Origin: Methylomicrobium sp035916875 | Lineage (GTDB): Bacteria > Pseudomonadota > Gammaproteobacteria > Methylococcales > Methylomonadaceae | Reading direction: 5' to 3' | DNA length: 64,000 nt | NCBI RefSeq assembly: GCF_035916875.1 | Contig: NZ_JAXUHN010000094.1 | Span: 1-64,000 of the forward strand | In this document: positions 33,606 through 42,999 of the stretch, in pieces | Layout of the letters: every line of letters begins with the position of its first letter | Position numbering within the stretch: the stretch's first letter is position 1 | Notes under the pieces: generated by a model | Seen by the model: only the letters and a program-made list of their open reading frames with translations | Databases searched by the model: none | What the model was told of the DNA's origin: nothing | Made by a program: the position numbers and the translations under genes

Positions 33606-35690
33606 TTATTTCTTTTTATTGCGTTCGAGGGTTTCCTTGATCACTTCGTCAGCCACGTTTTTCGGGCATGGCAGGTAGTGAGAGAATTCCATCGAGAACT
33701 GGCCGCGGCCGGAAGTCATCGTACGCAGGTCGCCGATGTAGCCGAACATTTCGCTCAGCGGTACATCCGCCTTGATCCGTACGCCGGTGACGCCCGGATC
33801 TTGCGATTTGATCATGCCGCGGCGGCGGTTCAAGTCGCCGATGACGTCGCCGACATGGTCTTCCGGTGTAAACGCGTCAACCTTCATGATCGGTTCGATC
33901 AGTTGTGGTGCCGCCTTTGGAATCGATTGGCGGAACGCGGCTTTCGCGGCGATTTCGAACGCAATCGATGAGGAGTCAACCGCATGGAAGCCACCGTCGA
34001 GCAGGGTGACTTTGAAGTCCAAGCACGGATAGCCGGCCAAGACGCCTTGGTCCAGCATGCTCTTGAAGCCTTTTTCAACCGCCGGCCAGTATTCGCGCGG
34101 TACGTTACCGCCGGTGACCGCGGATTCGAATGCAAAGCCGCTGCCTGGCTCGCCCGGCTCGATCGCATAATCGATCTTCGCGTATTGACCGGAGCCGCCG
34201 GATTGCTTCTTGTGCGTGTAGCTGTCTTCGACGCGGCGGGTGATCGTTTCGCGGTAAGCAACTTGTGGCTTGCCGACGACGACGTCAACGCCGTGGGTCC
34301 GTTTCAGAATGTCGACCTTGATGTCAAGATGCAACTCGCCCATGCCTTTCAGAATGGTTTCGCCGCTTTCTTCATCGGTCATCACGTGGAAGGACGGATC
34401 TTCCGCCACCATTTTGCCCAGCGCGACACCCATTTTTTCGTTGGAGCCTTTATCTTTCGGTGTAATCGCAACCGAGATAACCGGTTCAGGGAAAACCATC
34501 GGTTCAAGCGTCGCCGGCTTGTCGGGATCGCACAAGGTATGTCCGGTTTGCACGTTTTTCAGGCCGATCAGTGCGACAATGTCGCCTGCTTGGGCCGATT
34601 CGATTTCGGAGCGGTTGTCGGCGTGCATTTCCACCATGCGGCCGACTCTTTCGTTTTTGCCGGTGTAGGTATTCAGCAAGGTGTCGCCTTTCTTCAGCGT
34701 GCCTGAATAAATCCGAATGAAGTTCAGTGCGCCAAAACGGTCGTCCATGATCTTGAATACCAAGGCGCGCAGCGGGCGCTTCGGATCGACGATCGCATAT
34801 TCGCCGGTCGGAGTGCCTTCGAGATCGGTTTCAGGTTGCGGCTTGACTTCGGTTGGATTCGGCAAGTAATCAACGACGCCGTCCAGGACGAGTTGTACAC
34901 CCTTGTTTTTGAAAGACGAACCGCAATAAGTCGGGAAAAACGCCATGTTGATGGTGCCTTTGCGAATGCAGCGTTTGATGGTATCCATATCGGGCATTTC
35001 GCCTTCCAGATATTTTTCCATCGCGTCGTCGTCCTGCTCGACCGCGGTTTCGATCAGCTTTTCGCGCCATTCTTCGACTTTGTCCGCCATGTCGGCAGGA
35101 ACGTCTTCGATGCGGTAGCTCATCGGATCTCCGGAATCGTCCCAGATCCATGCCTTACGGGTCAACAGGTCGACCACGCCCGAGAATTGGTCTTCAACGC
35201 CGATCGGCAAGGTCATGACCAGGGGGACTGCGCCCAGTACGTCTTCGACCTGCTTGATCACGCGGAAGAAATCGGCGCCGATACGGTCGAGTTTGTTGAC
35301 GTAGATAAGGCGGGCGACCTTGGAGTCGTTCGCATAGCGCCAGTTGGTTTCCGATTGCGGTTCAACGCCGCCGGAACCGCAGAACACGCCGATACCGCCG
35401 TCGAGAACTTTCAGCGAGCGATAAACTTCGATCGTAAAGTCAACGTGGCCTGGGGTGTCGATGATGTTGAAGCGGTGGTCTTTCCAGAAACAGGTCGTCG
35501 CCGCGGATTGAATGGTGATTCCGCGTTCGGCTTCTTGCGCCATGAAGTCCATGGTGGACTCGCCCTCATGCACCTCACCCAGCTTGTGAATCTTGCCGGT
35601 GAGCTTCAGGATGCGCTCGGTCGTGGTGGTTTTACCGGCATCCACGTGCGCGAATATGCCGATGTTTCTGTAAAGGCTTAAATCAGTCAT
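33606..35690 (-). CDS. fusA: elongation factor G (paralogue outside the str operon)
   Basis: Ribosomal translocase, 694 residues. G1 is AHVDAGKTTTTERIL, G2 is the RGITI switch, G3 is DTPGHVDF and G4 is NKLDRI. Domains II-V follow (GTLKKGDTLLNTYTGK; domain IV begins near VGKPQVAYRETIT). The gene stands alone with a strong terminator. No rpsL, rpsG or tuf is adjacent, so this is a stand-alone copy of the EF-G2-like type that gammaproteobacteria such as Vibrio and Pseudomonas also carry. Whether it is the only or a second EF-G cannot be told here. The symbol is generic. Confidence 0.93.
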   Translation of the reverse strand: MTDLSLYRNIGIFAHVDAGKTTTTERILKLTGKIHKLGEVHEGESTMDFMAQEAERGITIQSAATTCFWKDHRFNIIDTPGHVDFTIEVYRSLKVLDGGIGVFCGSGGVEPQSETNWRYANDSKVARLIYVNKLDRIGADFFRVIKQVEDVLGAVPLVMTLPIGVEDQFSGVVDLLTRKAWIWDDSGDPMSYRIEDVPADMADKVEEWREKLIETAVEQDDDAMEKYLEGEMPDMDTIKRCIRKGTINMAFFPTYCGSSFKNKGVQLVLDGVVDYLPNPTEVKPQPETDLEGTPTGEYAIVDPKRPLRALVFKIMDDRFGALNFIRIYSGTLKKGDTLLNTYTGKNERVGRMVEMHADNRSEIESAQAGDIVALIGLKNVQTGHTLCDPDKPATLEPMVFPEPVISVAITPKDKGSNEKMGVALGKMVAEDPSFHVMTDEESGETILKGMGELHLDIKVDILKRTHGVDVVVGKPQVAYRETITRRVEDSYTHKKQSGGSGQYAKIDYAIEPGEPGSGFAFESAVTGGNVPREYWPAVEKGFKSMLDQGVLAGYPCLDFKVTLLDGGFHAVDSSSIAFEIAAKAAFRQSIPKAAPQLIEPIMKVDAFTPEDHVGDVIGDLNRRRGMIKSQDPGVTGVRIKADVPLSEMFGYIGDLRTMTSGRGQFSMEFSHYLPCPKNVADEVIKETLERNKKK

Positions 35691-36286
35691 GTTGGTACTC
35701 TAAATGTTGGGCATGAAAATCTTTTTGCATTAACCGTCCGCGTGTATTCACTCAAGCAAATTCGACCGGAGGTTTGAACGGTGCAAGGCGTGACCTGCTG
35801 CCTGATGCCGAAGACCGCAGTCATGGTAACCAAGGGTTTGGACGGAACGCATCGAAGCCTGGCGGTTGGTTCAACGTCGAGCGCTGGCCTTAACCTACGT
35901 TTATTGCCGAGCACTCGCCCAGTTTCGATAGCCGACTATTTTAACCTAAAACTTTTAAAAAAATATATAAAAACATCAAATACGTATCGCCAGGCCTTCC
36001 GATCCTGGCGATTTCGGCTCGCTAAGCTCACACAAGGGGAGGGTAGGCAAGGCGCTTCATGGTGGAGCATTTGCATTATTCCCGGATGTACGCAATAGTA
36101 ACCGGAAGATGCATGGTTATGCATATGGTGGCGCTATTCCTGAAAGCGGTGCGATAAAAGCGGCGGTGCTCCGGTTGTTGGGTGTTAAAATACTGCCATG
36201 ATCGGAGATTCTTTGCCCGGAGCTCATCCAGACGGTGCGCGGCTCGGCGTCAAAACAATACATTCTAATTAAAGCATGAGGATACT
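35691..36286. other. intergenic, about 600 bp
   Basis: Divergent region of fusA and the UPF0182 gene. No gene supported. It contains a CGCCAGG / CCTGGCG hairpin (35988-36010) and an AT-rich block (about 35935-35980) that could hold promoters. Confidence 0.4.
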
Positions 36287-38950
36287 ATGCGGAATCTGAG
36301 GTTTATACCCGTGTTGATTGGAGCGATCCTGGGAATCGCGGTCATCATTGTCGCCTTTTATTTCATTTTCCTTGATCTGTTCGTTGATCTGTGGTGGTTT
36401 CAATCGCTGAAACAGGAACCGTATTTCTGGCTCAGGCTGCTGTACCGGTTTTTCCTGTCCGGCGGCGTGACTCTGGCTTTTTTCCTGATTTTCTTTTTTC
36501 ATTTCTGGATCGCTTCGCGTTATCTGGGCCTGAATCCGCCGGATGAAGTACTGGCCGATCTGGACAAGCGTAGGCGTTTTCAGCGCTTCGCCGATGTGTT
36601 CATGGGCGACTCGGTCAAGGTTTATACGCCGATCTCGCTGATTTTGGCCGTGTTCATCGCCATACCGTTTTATCAGCAATGGGATACCGCACTGTTGTAT
36701 TTTTTCGGCCAGTCCTCGGGCGTCGCCGATACGGTATACGGCAACGATGTCAGCTTTTACATGCTGTCGTATCCGATTTATCTGTTGATCCAGAAAGAAT
36801 TATTGACGACCGCCATCATCATTTTTGTCGCGGTCGGGACTTTGTATTGGCTGGAGCATGTCTTCATTCCGAATCAAAACAAGGAGTATCACATCGGCGC
36901 GAAGATTCATCTGACCGTCTTGCTCGGCTTCATCGTGCTGTTCGTGGTCTGGGGCTTCATGCTGGAACGGTTTTCGTTGCTTTATTCGCACAACCATGCA
37001 CCGGTGTTTTATGGGCCGGGATTCGTCGAAATTTATTATAAGTTACCGTTGATCTGGCTCGGCATCATCACGTTCCTGGCCTTCGCGGTAACCGCCTGTC
37101 TGTTCATCTTTTCGAAGGAACACCGGATCAAGGCCCCGTTTTTGGTCGCATCGGCCGCGTTTTTGTTTGCCTGGTATCTGCCGAATGTCGACTCCATTCC
37201 GAATCTGATCCAGAAATACATCGTCAATCCGAATCCGGTTAAGGCTGAAAAGCCGTTCATGCAGTTCAACATCGATGCGACGCTTAATGCCTACGACCTA
37301 AAAAACATCCGCGTCATCGATCAGGACATCAACGTGAATGCGGCCGAGGACATCACGACCTGGAGTGCGCAGAAGCGTTTTGAAAACATTCCAGTCTGGG
37401 ACCGGGAGTTTCTGATCGACAGTTATCAGCAATTGCAGGTGATCCGACCTTATTATCAGTTCTTGTCGGTCGATGAGGATAGATATTTCCTGCTGGACCA
37501 TATCCGACAGGTCAATCTGGCTGCTCGGGAAGTTAATATCAGCAAGCTTCCCGAATCGGCGCAAAACTGGGAAAACACACACTTGCGTTATACGCACGGT
37601 ACCGGCGCGGTCGTCTCGCCGGCTGCGCAAGACGCGGATATGCCGCTGGTTTTTTATCTGCGTGATTTGAATATGTCTTCGCCGGTTGGGCTCAGCACGA
37701 AAAACCCTGAGATCTATTACGGCGAAGGCAAGTATGACTACGCCATCGTGCCCAACAATCTAAAGGTTAAAGGGCTTGAAGTCGGTAAAGGGCCTGAAGT
37801 CGGCGATCAATACGTCGATGAAAAAGAATATACTGGCCAAAGCGGCATTCCGATACGGTCTCTGTTCCGCAAGGCCTTGTTGGCTTTATATTTCAAGGAC
37901 GAAAGAATATTCTTTTCCTTGGGGGTATCCACCGAAGACAGTAAAGCGATGATTCGCCGGAACATTACCGAGCGTATCAACGCGATCACACCCTTTTTGC
38001 AGTTGGATAAGGACCCTTATCTTGTGATGACCAAGGACCGCTTCTACTGGATACAGGATGCTTATACGATATCGAAATGGTATCCGGCCTCGAAACCGGC
38101 CGCGGATGATTATCTGGAAGGTGATCAACCGTTCAACTATATCCGGAATTCGGTCAAGATCGCCGTCGATGCCTTTGATGGCACGGTCGATTATTACATT
38201 GCCGATCCTTCGGATGTAATCATCAATGCCTATGCGCGAGCGTATCCGAGTTTATTTAAAAACATGGAGGAAATGCCCGTCGAGCTGCAAAAGCATTTGC
38301 GCTACCCGCGCGACATTTTTTACATGCAGATGAAGGTGTATGCGAAATATCATCAAACCATTCCCGAGCTGTTTTATGAGCAGGCCGAAACTTGGCAGTT
38401 CGCGAATGTGCGCAATCAGGAGGTCAGACCGTATTACCAGACGATGGATTTCGGCAACTGTAAGGATCTGGAAGAATTCGTGATGATCAATCCGATGACG
38501 CCGGTGAATCGGGACAATTTGAGCATGATCGGCGTCGCGAGTGTTCTGGACAAGGAGACTTGCGGTTTTAATTACAAGCCCGGCCTTACGATCTATAAGT
38601 TCCGTAAGGAAGTTCAGGTAAACGGGCCCGCGCAAGTGGAAGCCTTGATCAATCAAGATCCCGAAATTTCCGCGCAATTTACCTTGTGGGATCAGTCTGG
38701 ATCGCGTGTCAAGTTGGGCCGTATGGTGATTCTGCCTATGGGCAAGACTGTGCTGTATGTGCAGCCCGTTTATTTGGTATCGACCAAGGTCAAAATACCG
38801 GAATTGCGGCGGGTGATTGTGTCGATCGGTAATGAAGTCGTGATGGATAAAACCTTATGGTTGGCTTTCAATCACCTGAAACAGAAGTTTTTGAAGGCAG
38901 CATCGGAAACCGGCGGGACGGGTACTGCAAAAGAGGCCATTTCTCCGTAA
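36287..38950 (+). CDS. UPF0182 family large membrane protein
   Basis: Conserved protein of unknown function. The 887-residue product has seven transmembrane helices in the first ~300 residues (start MRNLRFIPVLIGAILGIAVI; DLFVDLWWFQSLKQEPYFW; the conserved RYLGLNPPDE). A long extracytoplasmic domain follows, with the family motifs NIRVIDQDINVNAAEDITTW, YTHGTGAVVSPA and DAFDGTVDYYIADPSDVIIN. The length is the family norm. AGGATACT-type spacing before ATG 36287 is weak. It is followed by an intrinsic terminator and appears monocistronic. Confidence 0.95.
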   Translation: MRNLRFIPVLIGAILGIAVIIVAFYFIFLDLFVDLWWFQSLKQEPYFWLRLLYRFFLSGGVTLAFFLIFFFHFWIASRYLGLNPPDEVLADLDKRRRFQRFADVFMGDSVKVYTPISLILAVFIAIPFYQQWDTALLYFFGQSSGVADTVYGNDVSFYMLSYPIYLLIQKELLTTAIIIFVAVGTLYWLEHVFIPNQNKEYHIGAKIHLTVLLGFIVLFVVWGFMLERFSLLYSHNHAPVFYGPGFVEIYYKLPLIWLGIITFLAFAVTACLFIFSKEHRIKAPFLVASAAFLFAWYLPNVDSIPNLIQKYIVNPNPVKAEKPFMQFNIDATLNAYDLKNIRVIDQDINVNAAEDITTWSAQKRFENIPVWDREFLIDSYQQLQVIRPYYQFLSVDEDRYFLLDHIRQVNLAAREVNISKLPESAQNWENTHLRYTHGTGAVVSPAAQDADMPLVFYLRDLNMSSPVGLSTKNPEIYYGEGKYDYAIVPNNLKVKGLEVGKGPEVGDQYVDEKEYTGQSGIPIRSLFRKALLALYFKDERIFFSLGVSTEDSKAMIRRNITERINAITPFLQLDKDPYLVMTKDRFYWIQDAYTISKWYPASKPAADDYLEGDQPFNYIRNSVKIAVDAFDGTVDYYIADPSDVIINAYARAYPSLFKNMEEMPVELQKHLRYPRDIFYMQMKVYAKYHQTIPELFYEQAETWQFANVRNQEVRPYYQTMDFGNCKDLEEFVMINPMTPVNRDNLSMIGVASVLDKETCGFNYKPGLTIYKFRKEVQVNGPAQVEALINQDPEISAQFTLWDQSGSRVKLGRMVILPMGKTVLYVQPVYLVSTKVKIPELRRVIVSIGNEVVMDKTLWLAFNHLKQKFLKAASETGGTGTAKEAISP

Positions 38951-38955
38951 TAGAC

Positions 38956-38997
38956 AAGGCGGGCAACATTACATTGGATTACCCGCCTTTGTTTTTT
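38956..38997 (+). terminator. intrinsic terminator of the UPF0182 gene
   Basis: AAGGCGGG / CCCGCCTT with an 18-base loop, followed by TGTTTTTT, lies 6 bp after the stop codon. Confidence 0.8.
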
Positions 38998-39014
38998 CGT
39001 GAAACGGAATCAGC

Positions 39015-39464
39015 TTAGCGTCGCATCAGGGCGCAAAGCTGATCTTCCAATTCGAACCGTTTGGCCAATGATTCGCCCAGAAAGGATAAATCGCTCGCCA
39101 AGTCTTTAAAGGCTTCGGCGTTTTTGGCTTTCTCGTATTTATCATTGAAAGAGACTGATAACTCGGTGACCTCCGAGAATTCCGGATAAATATCGGTCGC
39201 GAATGTCATGATACTTTCGCGGCGTTCGGTCCCAGACAAAATCCGCTCATAAAGACCGAAATGCCCCAGAGACACATAATCAACCAGAACCTGCGCAAAC
39301 TGCGTTAGTTTTGTTTTCACAGGCTCAACGCCGGTAAACGGTTTCATCTCGCCAATCTGGCAATATAATGCCCACAAATCCTTCCTTTCGTTTTGCAACT
39401 CGGTGATAAGTTGAACGGTGCGCTGCCTTCTTTCCGGTCTCACCGGTTCTACCGTCGTCATCAT
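39015..39464 (-). CDS. rsd: Rsd/AlgQ family sigma-70 regulator
   Basis: Anti-sigma-70 factor that binds region 4 of RpoD; AlgQ homologues affect alginate and growth-phase control. The 149-residue all-helical protein has the family core ERKDLWALYCQIGEMKPF (residues ~25-42), the metal/sigma-contacting VDYVSLGHFGLYERIL and the late helix LGESLAKRFELEDQLCALM. There are two adjacent Met codons at the start. A run of C's lies directly upstream. Function by family only. Confidence 0.9.
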   Translation of the reverse strand: MMTTVEPVRPERRQRTVQLITELQNERKDLWALYCQIGEMKPFTGVEPVKTKLTQFAQVLVDYVSLGHFGLYERILSGTERRESIMTFATDIYPEFSEVTELSVSFNDKYEKAKNAEAFKDLASDLSFLGESLAKRFELEDQLCALMRR

Positions 39465-39562
39465 GGCTCTCCCCCCCCCTAGTGGTTTATATTTTTTTGC
39501 TTTAATGTATGCCAGCCTTTTGCGATGCGCAACGAATTTTTGCTTCCAGAGCTTTGGTAGGC

Positions 39563-40996
39563 TCAGGGTTGCAACTTCTCTTTCAGCATTCGGTTGACTT
39601 CCTCGGGGTTGGCCTTACCCTGCATCGCCTTCATCACCTGGCCGACAAAAAAGCCGAACACCTTATCCTTGCCGCTCCGGTATTGTTCGACCTGGCCCGG
39701 ATTATCGGCGATGATCTTGTCGATGATCGCTTCGATCGCGCCGCTATCGGTGATCTGTTTCAAGCCTTTCGTGTCGATGATGTCGTCCGCGCCGGCTTCA
39801 CTTTGCCACATCTCCTCGAAAACCTGTTTCGCAATCTTGCCTGAGATTGTATTATCCGCAATCCTGATCAAGAGTCCCGCCAGACGTTGATAGCTGACCG
39901 GCGATTCGGTAATTTCAAGTCCCGATTTGTTCAGTGCGGCCGACAATTCTCCGGTGATCCAGTTTGCGCAGAGCCGCGCTTCGCAGCCTGAAGCCTGAAT
40001 CAGCGCCTCGAAATAATCGGCTGTTTCGCGCGATGAAGTCAGAGTCGTCGTGCTTTCGTCATCGAGCCCGAACTGATCCTTGATGCGTTGCTTCTTCGCA
40101 TCCGGCAATTCCGGCATCGCCGCCTGTACCTGGGTTTTAAATTCTTCGGAGATAAAGACCGGCAGTAGATCGGGGTCGGGAAAATAGCGGTAATCGTTGG
40201 CCTCTTCCTTGCTGCGCATTGACCGGGTCAGGTCTTTCACTGCATCGTAAAGGCGAGTTTCCTGCACGACCTTGCCGCCGGCCTCGAGCAGATCGATTTG
40301 CCGTTCGACTTCGTAATTAATTGCTTTCTCGACGAATTTGAACGAGTTGATGTTTTTGAGTTCGGCGCGAGTGCCGAATTCTTTCTGGCCTTTCGGCCGT
40401 ACCGATACGTTTGCGTCGCAGCGGAACGAGCCTTCCTGCATGTTGCCGTCGCAAATGCCGAGATAGCGCACCAGTTCGTGCAGCTTGCGCATGTAGGCGA
40501 CCGCTTCCTTGGCCGAACGCATGTCCGGTTCGGAGACGATTTCGAGCAGCGGCGTACCGGCGCGGTTCAGGTCGATGCCGCTCAGTCCGTGAAAATCTTC
40601 ATGCAGCGATTTGCCGGCGTCTTCTTCGAGGTGCGCGCGGGTGATGCCGATGCGCTTGCTAACGCCATCGACTTCGATATCCAGATGGCCGTTGCCGACG
40701 ATCGGCAATTCGAACTGACTAATTTGATAGCCTTTCGGCAGATCCGGGTAAAAATAGTTTTTGCGCGCGAATACCGAATAAGGCGCGATCTCGGCCTCGA
40801 TTGCGAGTCCGAATTTGACTGCCATATTGACTGCATCCTGGTTCAATACGGGCAAGACGCCCGGCAAACCGAGATCGACCGCACAGGCCTGGGTGTTCGG
40901 TTCGGCGCCATAGGTGGTCGCCGCGCCGGAAAATATTTTCGATTTTGTGGCCAGTTGGGTGTGAATTTCCAGGCCGATGACTGTTTCCCATTCCAT
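39563..40996 (-). CDS. gatB: Asp/Glu-tRNA amidotransferase subunit B
   Basis: Subunit B of GatCAB, which converts misacylated Glu-tRNA-Gln or Asp-tRNA-Asn to the amidated form by phosphorylating the carboxyl and accepting ammonia from GatA. The 477-residue product starts MEWETVIGLEIHTQL (ATG 40996, preceded by AGGAG). It has NYFYPDLPKGYQISQFELPI and HLEEDAGKSLH, and ends in the GatB/YqeY tail domain (from about 400). It lies 11 bp downstream of gatA. Confidence 0.97.
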   Translation of the reverse strand: MEWETVIGLEIHTQLATKSKIFSGAATTYGAEPNTQACAVDLGLPGVLPVLNQDAVNMAVKFGLAIEAEIAPYSVFARKNYFYPDLPKGYQISQFELPIVGNGHLDIEVDGVSKRIGITRAHLEEDAGKSLHEDFHGLSGIDLNRAGTPLLEIVSEPDMRSAKEAVAYMRKLHELVRYLGICDGNMQEGSFRCDANVSVRPKGQKEFGTRAELKNINSFKFVEKAINYEVERQIDLLEAGGKVVQETRLYDAVKDLTRSMRSKEEANDYRYFPDPDLLPVFISEEFKTQVQAAMPELPDAKKQRIKDQFGLDDESTTTLTSSRETADYFEALIQASGCEARLCANWITGELSAALNKSGLEITESPVSYQRLAGLLIRIADNTISGKIAKQVFEEMWQSEAGADDIIDTKGLKQITDSGAIEAIIDKIIADNPGQVEQYRSGKDKVFGFFVGQVMKAMQGKANPEEVNRMLKEKLQP

Positions 40997-41007
40997 TATC
41001 AAGTCTC

Positions 41008-42459
41008 CTAAGCAAATCCGGGCGGGGTGAGTTGATGCCAGTTAGTGGTCTGTTGATAGCGATGCGCGACGGTAAGGAGGCGGTCTTCGGCAAAGTAATC
41101 CCCGATGATCTGCAGGCCGACCGGTTTGCCGGAGGCGAGCCCCGCCGGGATGGACATCGCCGGGAGTCCCGCCAAATTGACCGCGATCGTATAAATATCG
41201 GACAGATACATCTCGATCGGATTGCCGATTTTTTCGCCGATGCCGAACGCGACCGATGGCGCGACCGGTCCCATCAACACATCGACTTCGGACAGCGCTT
41301 TTTTGAAGTCCTCGCTGATCAGCCGGCGGATTTTTTGCGCCTTGATGTAAAAGGCATCGTAATAGCCGGCCGACAGCGCATAGGTGCCCATCAGAATCCG
41401 GCGCTTGACTTCGCGGCCGAAGCCTTCGCCGCGCGAACGCGTATAAAGGTCGGTCAAGTCGGTGGGATTGGCGCAGCGGTAGCCGAAACGCACGCCGTCG
41501 AAGCGCGACAGGTTTGCCGAACATTCGGCCGGCGCAATCACATAATAAGCTGGAATCGCGAGCTTCAGATTCGGCATCGAGACTTCGATAACCTCGGCGC
41601 CCAGTTTGCGATATTCATCTATTGCAGTCTCAATCACTTGTGCGACCTCGGCAGACAAGCCCTCGCCGAAAAATTCCTTCGGCAAGCCGATTTTCAGGTT
41701 ATCGATGGGCTTTTTCAATGCCGCTCGGTAATCCGGAATCGGCCGGTCGACGCTGGTTGAATCCCGTTCGTCGAAACCCGCCATTGCCTGCAATAGTATG
41801 GCCGCATCTTCGGCTGTCCGCGCCATCGGTCCGCCTTGGTCCAGGCTGGACGCATAAGCGATCATGCCATAGCGCGATACGCGGCCGTAGGTCGGCTTCA
41901 GGCCGGTGATGCCGCAAAACGCGGCCGGTTGCCGGATCGAACCGCCGGTATCGGTGCCGGTCACGCCCGCGGCGAGCCGGGCGGCGATCGCTGCGGCCGA
42001 GCCGCCGGATGAGCCGCCCGGCACGGCATTCAAATCCCAAGGGTTTTTGACCGGGCCGTAATAGCTGGTCTCATTCGACGAGCCCATCGCAAACTCGTCC
42101 ATGTTCAGCTTGCCGAGCATCACCACGCCCGCCTGCTGCAGCTTCGCGACGACGGTCGCATCGTACGGAGCGATGAAATTGTCGAGCATCTTCGAGCCGC
42201 AGCTGGTCTTGACGCCGTCGGTGCAAAAAATATCCTTGTGCGCGATCGGGATGCCGGTTAATGGTCCCGCATCGCCTTTAGCGAGGCGTGCGTCCGCTGC
42301 GTCAGCCAGCGCCAACGCCAGTTCTGCGGTCACCGTAATGAACGCATTCAGTTCCTGATGTTGGTTGATTCTTGTGAGATATGCCTCAGTCAATTCGCGG
42401 CTTGAAAACTGTTGGTTACGGAGTCCTTCGGCCAACTCCGCGAGGGTCTTGTTATGCAT
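41008..42459 (-). CDS. gatA: Asp/Glu-tRNA amidotransferase subunit A (amidase)
   Basis: Glutaminase subunit of GatCAB. The 483-residue product carries the amidase-signature triad region: catalytic Lys in IAHKDIFC (near 79), the cis-Ser in GGSSGGSAAAIAARL (near 152-166) and the nucleophile Ser in TGGSIRQPAAF (near 178). Order gatC-gatA-gatB on the minus strand, with short spacers (13 and 11 bp), shows one operon. Presence of the operon implies that Gln-tRNA or Asn-tRNA is at least partly made by transamidation in this organism. Confidence 0.97.
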   Translation of the reverse strand: MHNKTLAELAEGLRNQQFSSRELTEAYLTRINQHQELNAFITVTAELALALADAADARLAKGDAGPLTGIPIAHKDIFCTDGVKTSCGSKMLDNFIAPYDATVVAKLQQAGVVMLGKLNMDEFAMGSSNETSYYGPVKNPWDLNAVPGGSSGGSAAAIAARLAAGVTGTDTGGSIRQPAAFCGITGLKPTYGRVSRYGMIAYASSLDQGGPMARTAEDAAILLQAMAGFDERDSTSVDRPIPDYRAALKKPIDNLKIGLPKEFFGEGLSAEVAQVIETAIDEYRKLGAEVIEVSMPNLKLAIPAYYVIAPAECSANLSRFDGVRFGYRCANPTDLTDLYTRSRGEGFGREVKRRILMGTYALSAGYYDAFYIKAQKIRRLISEDFKKALSEVDVLMGPVAPSVAFGIGEKIGNPIEMYLSDIYTIAVNLAGLPAMSIPAGLASGKPVGLQIIGDYFAEDRLLTVAHRYQQTTNWHQLTPPGFA

Positions 42460-42472
42460 TCCTGATTATTCC

Positions 42473-42760
42473 TTATTCAATCACTTTCGGCACCAGATAC
42501 AGTCCGGCCTCGACTTGCGGCGCAATCGCCTGAAATTTTTCGCGTTCATTGCGCTCGGTCACCGCATCGCTTCTAAGCCTTTGTTGCAGATCCAAAGGAT
42601 GCGCCATCGGCGATACATCGCCGGTATTGACCGAGCCCATTGCGGCCATCAGTTCCAGCATGCCGGACAAGTCTTCCGCATAATGCGGAACATCCTGTTC
42701 GTCGATACCAAGGCGCGCAAGGTGCGCGATTTTTTTTACTTCGTCTGCCGTTATCGACAT
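42473..42760 (-). CDS. gatC: Asp/Glu-tRNA amidotransferase subunit C
   Basis: 95-residue wrapping subunit that holds GatA and GatB together. It opens with MSITADEVKKIAHLARLGID and ends in VIE, as in the family, with ALRSDAVTE marking the linker. First gene of the gatCAB operon; its promoter must lie in the 240-bp gap facing mreB. Confidence 0.93.
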   Translation of the reverse strand: MSITADEVKKIAHLARLGIDEQDVPHYAEDLSGMLELMAAMGSVNTGDVSPMAHPLDLQQRLRSDAVTERNEREKFQAIAPQVEAGLYLVPKVIE

Positions 42761-42897
42761 CGATTGACTCCATCAAAAAATTAAAACAGCCGCCGGATAA
42801 AAGGTGTTGTTCGCTTTGGCGCGGATTTTTACCGGTCCATCGCCAGCAGCATGACTGCATTCGCTAGCGAGTTGCATGAGGGAAGCACGGACTGCTA

Positions 42898-42924
42898 TTG
42901 ATAATCCGGCTTTCAAAATATGAT
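42898..42924 (+). promoter_or_regulatory. candidate sigma-70 promoter of mreB
   Basis: TTGATA (42898-42903) and TATGAT (42919-42924) are separated by 15 bp, about 75 bp before the mreB ATG. The spacing is slightly short. Call is from hexamer similarity only. Confidence 0.4.
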
Positions 42925-42999
42925 ACTATATATTGCTACAATACCCGCTCGATTGGTTAAATTGGCCTTAGTTTTATTTCTTATTAGGAACCCACCTCA

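Noticed and set aside
34836..35681. 281-codon frame antisense to fusA
   Set aside because: A codon-usage shadow of a GC-rich gene; no domain pattern and fusA is unquestionable.
41032..41760. 242-codon frame antisense to gatA
   Set aside because: Antisense shadow; gatA carries all amidase signature residues.
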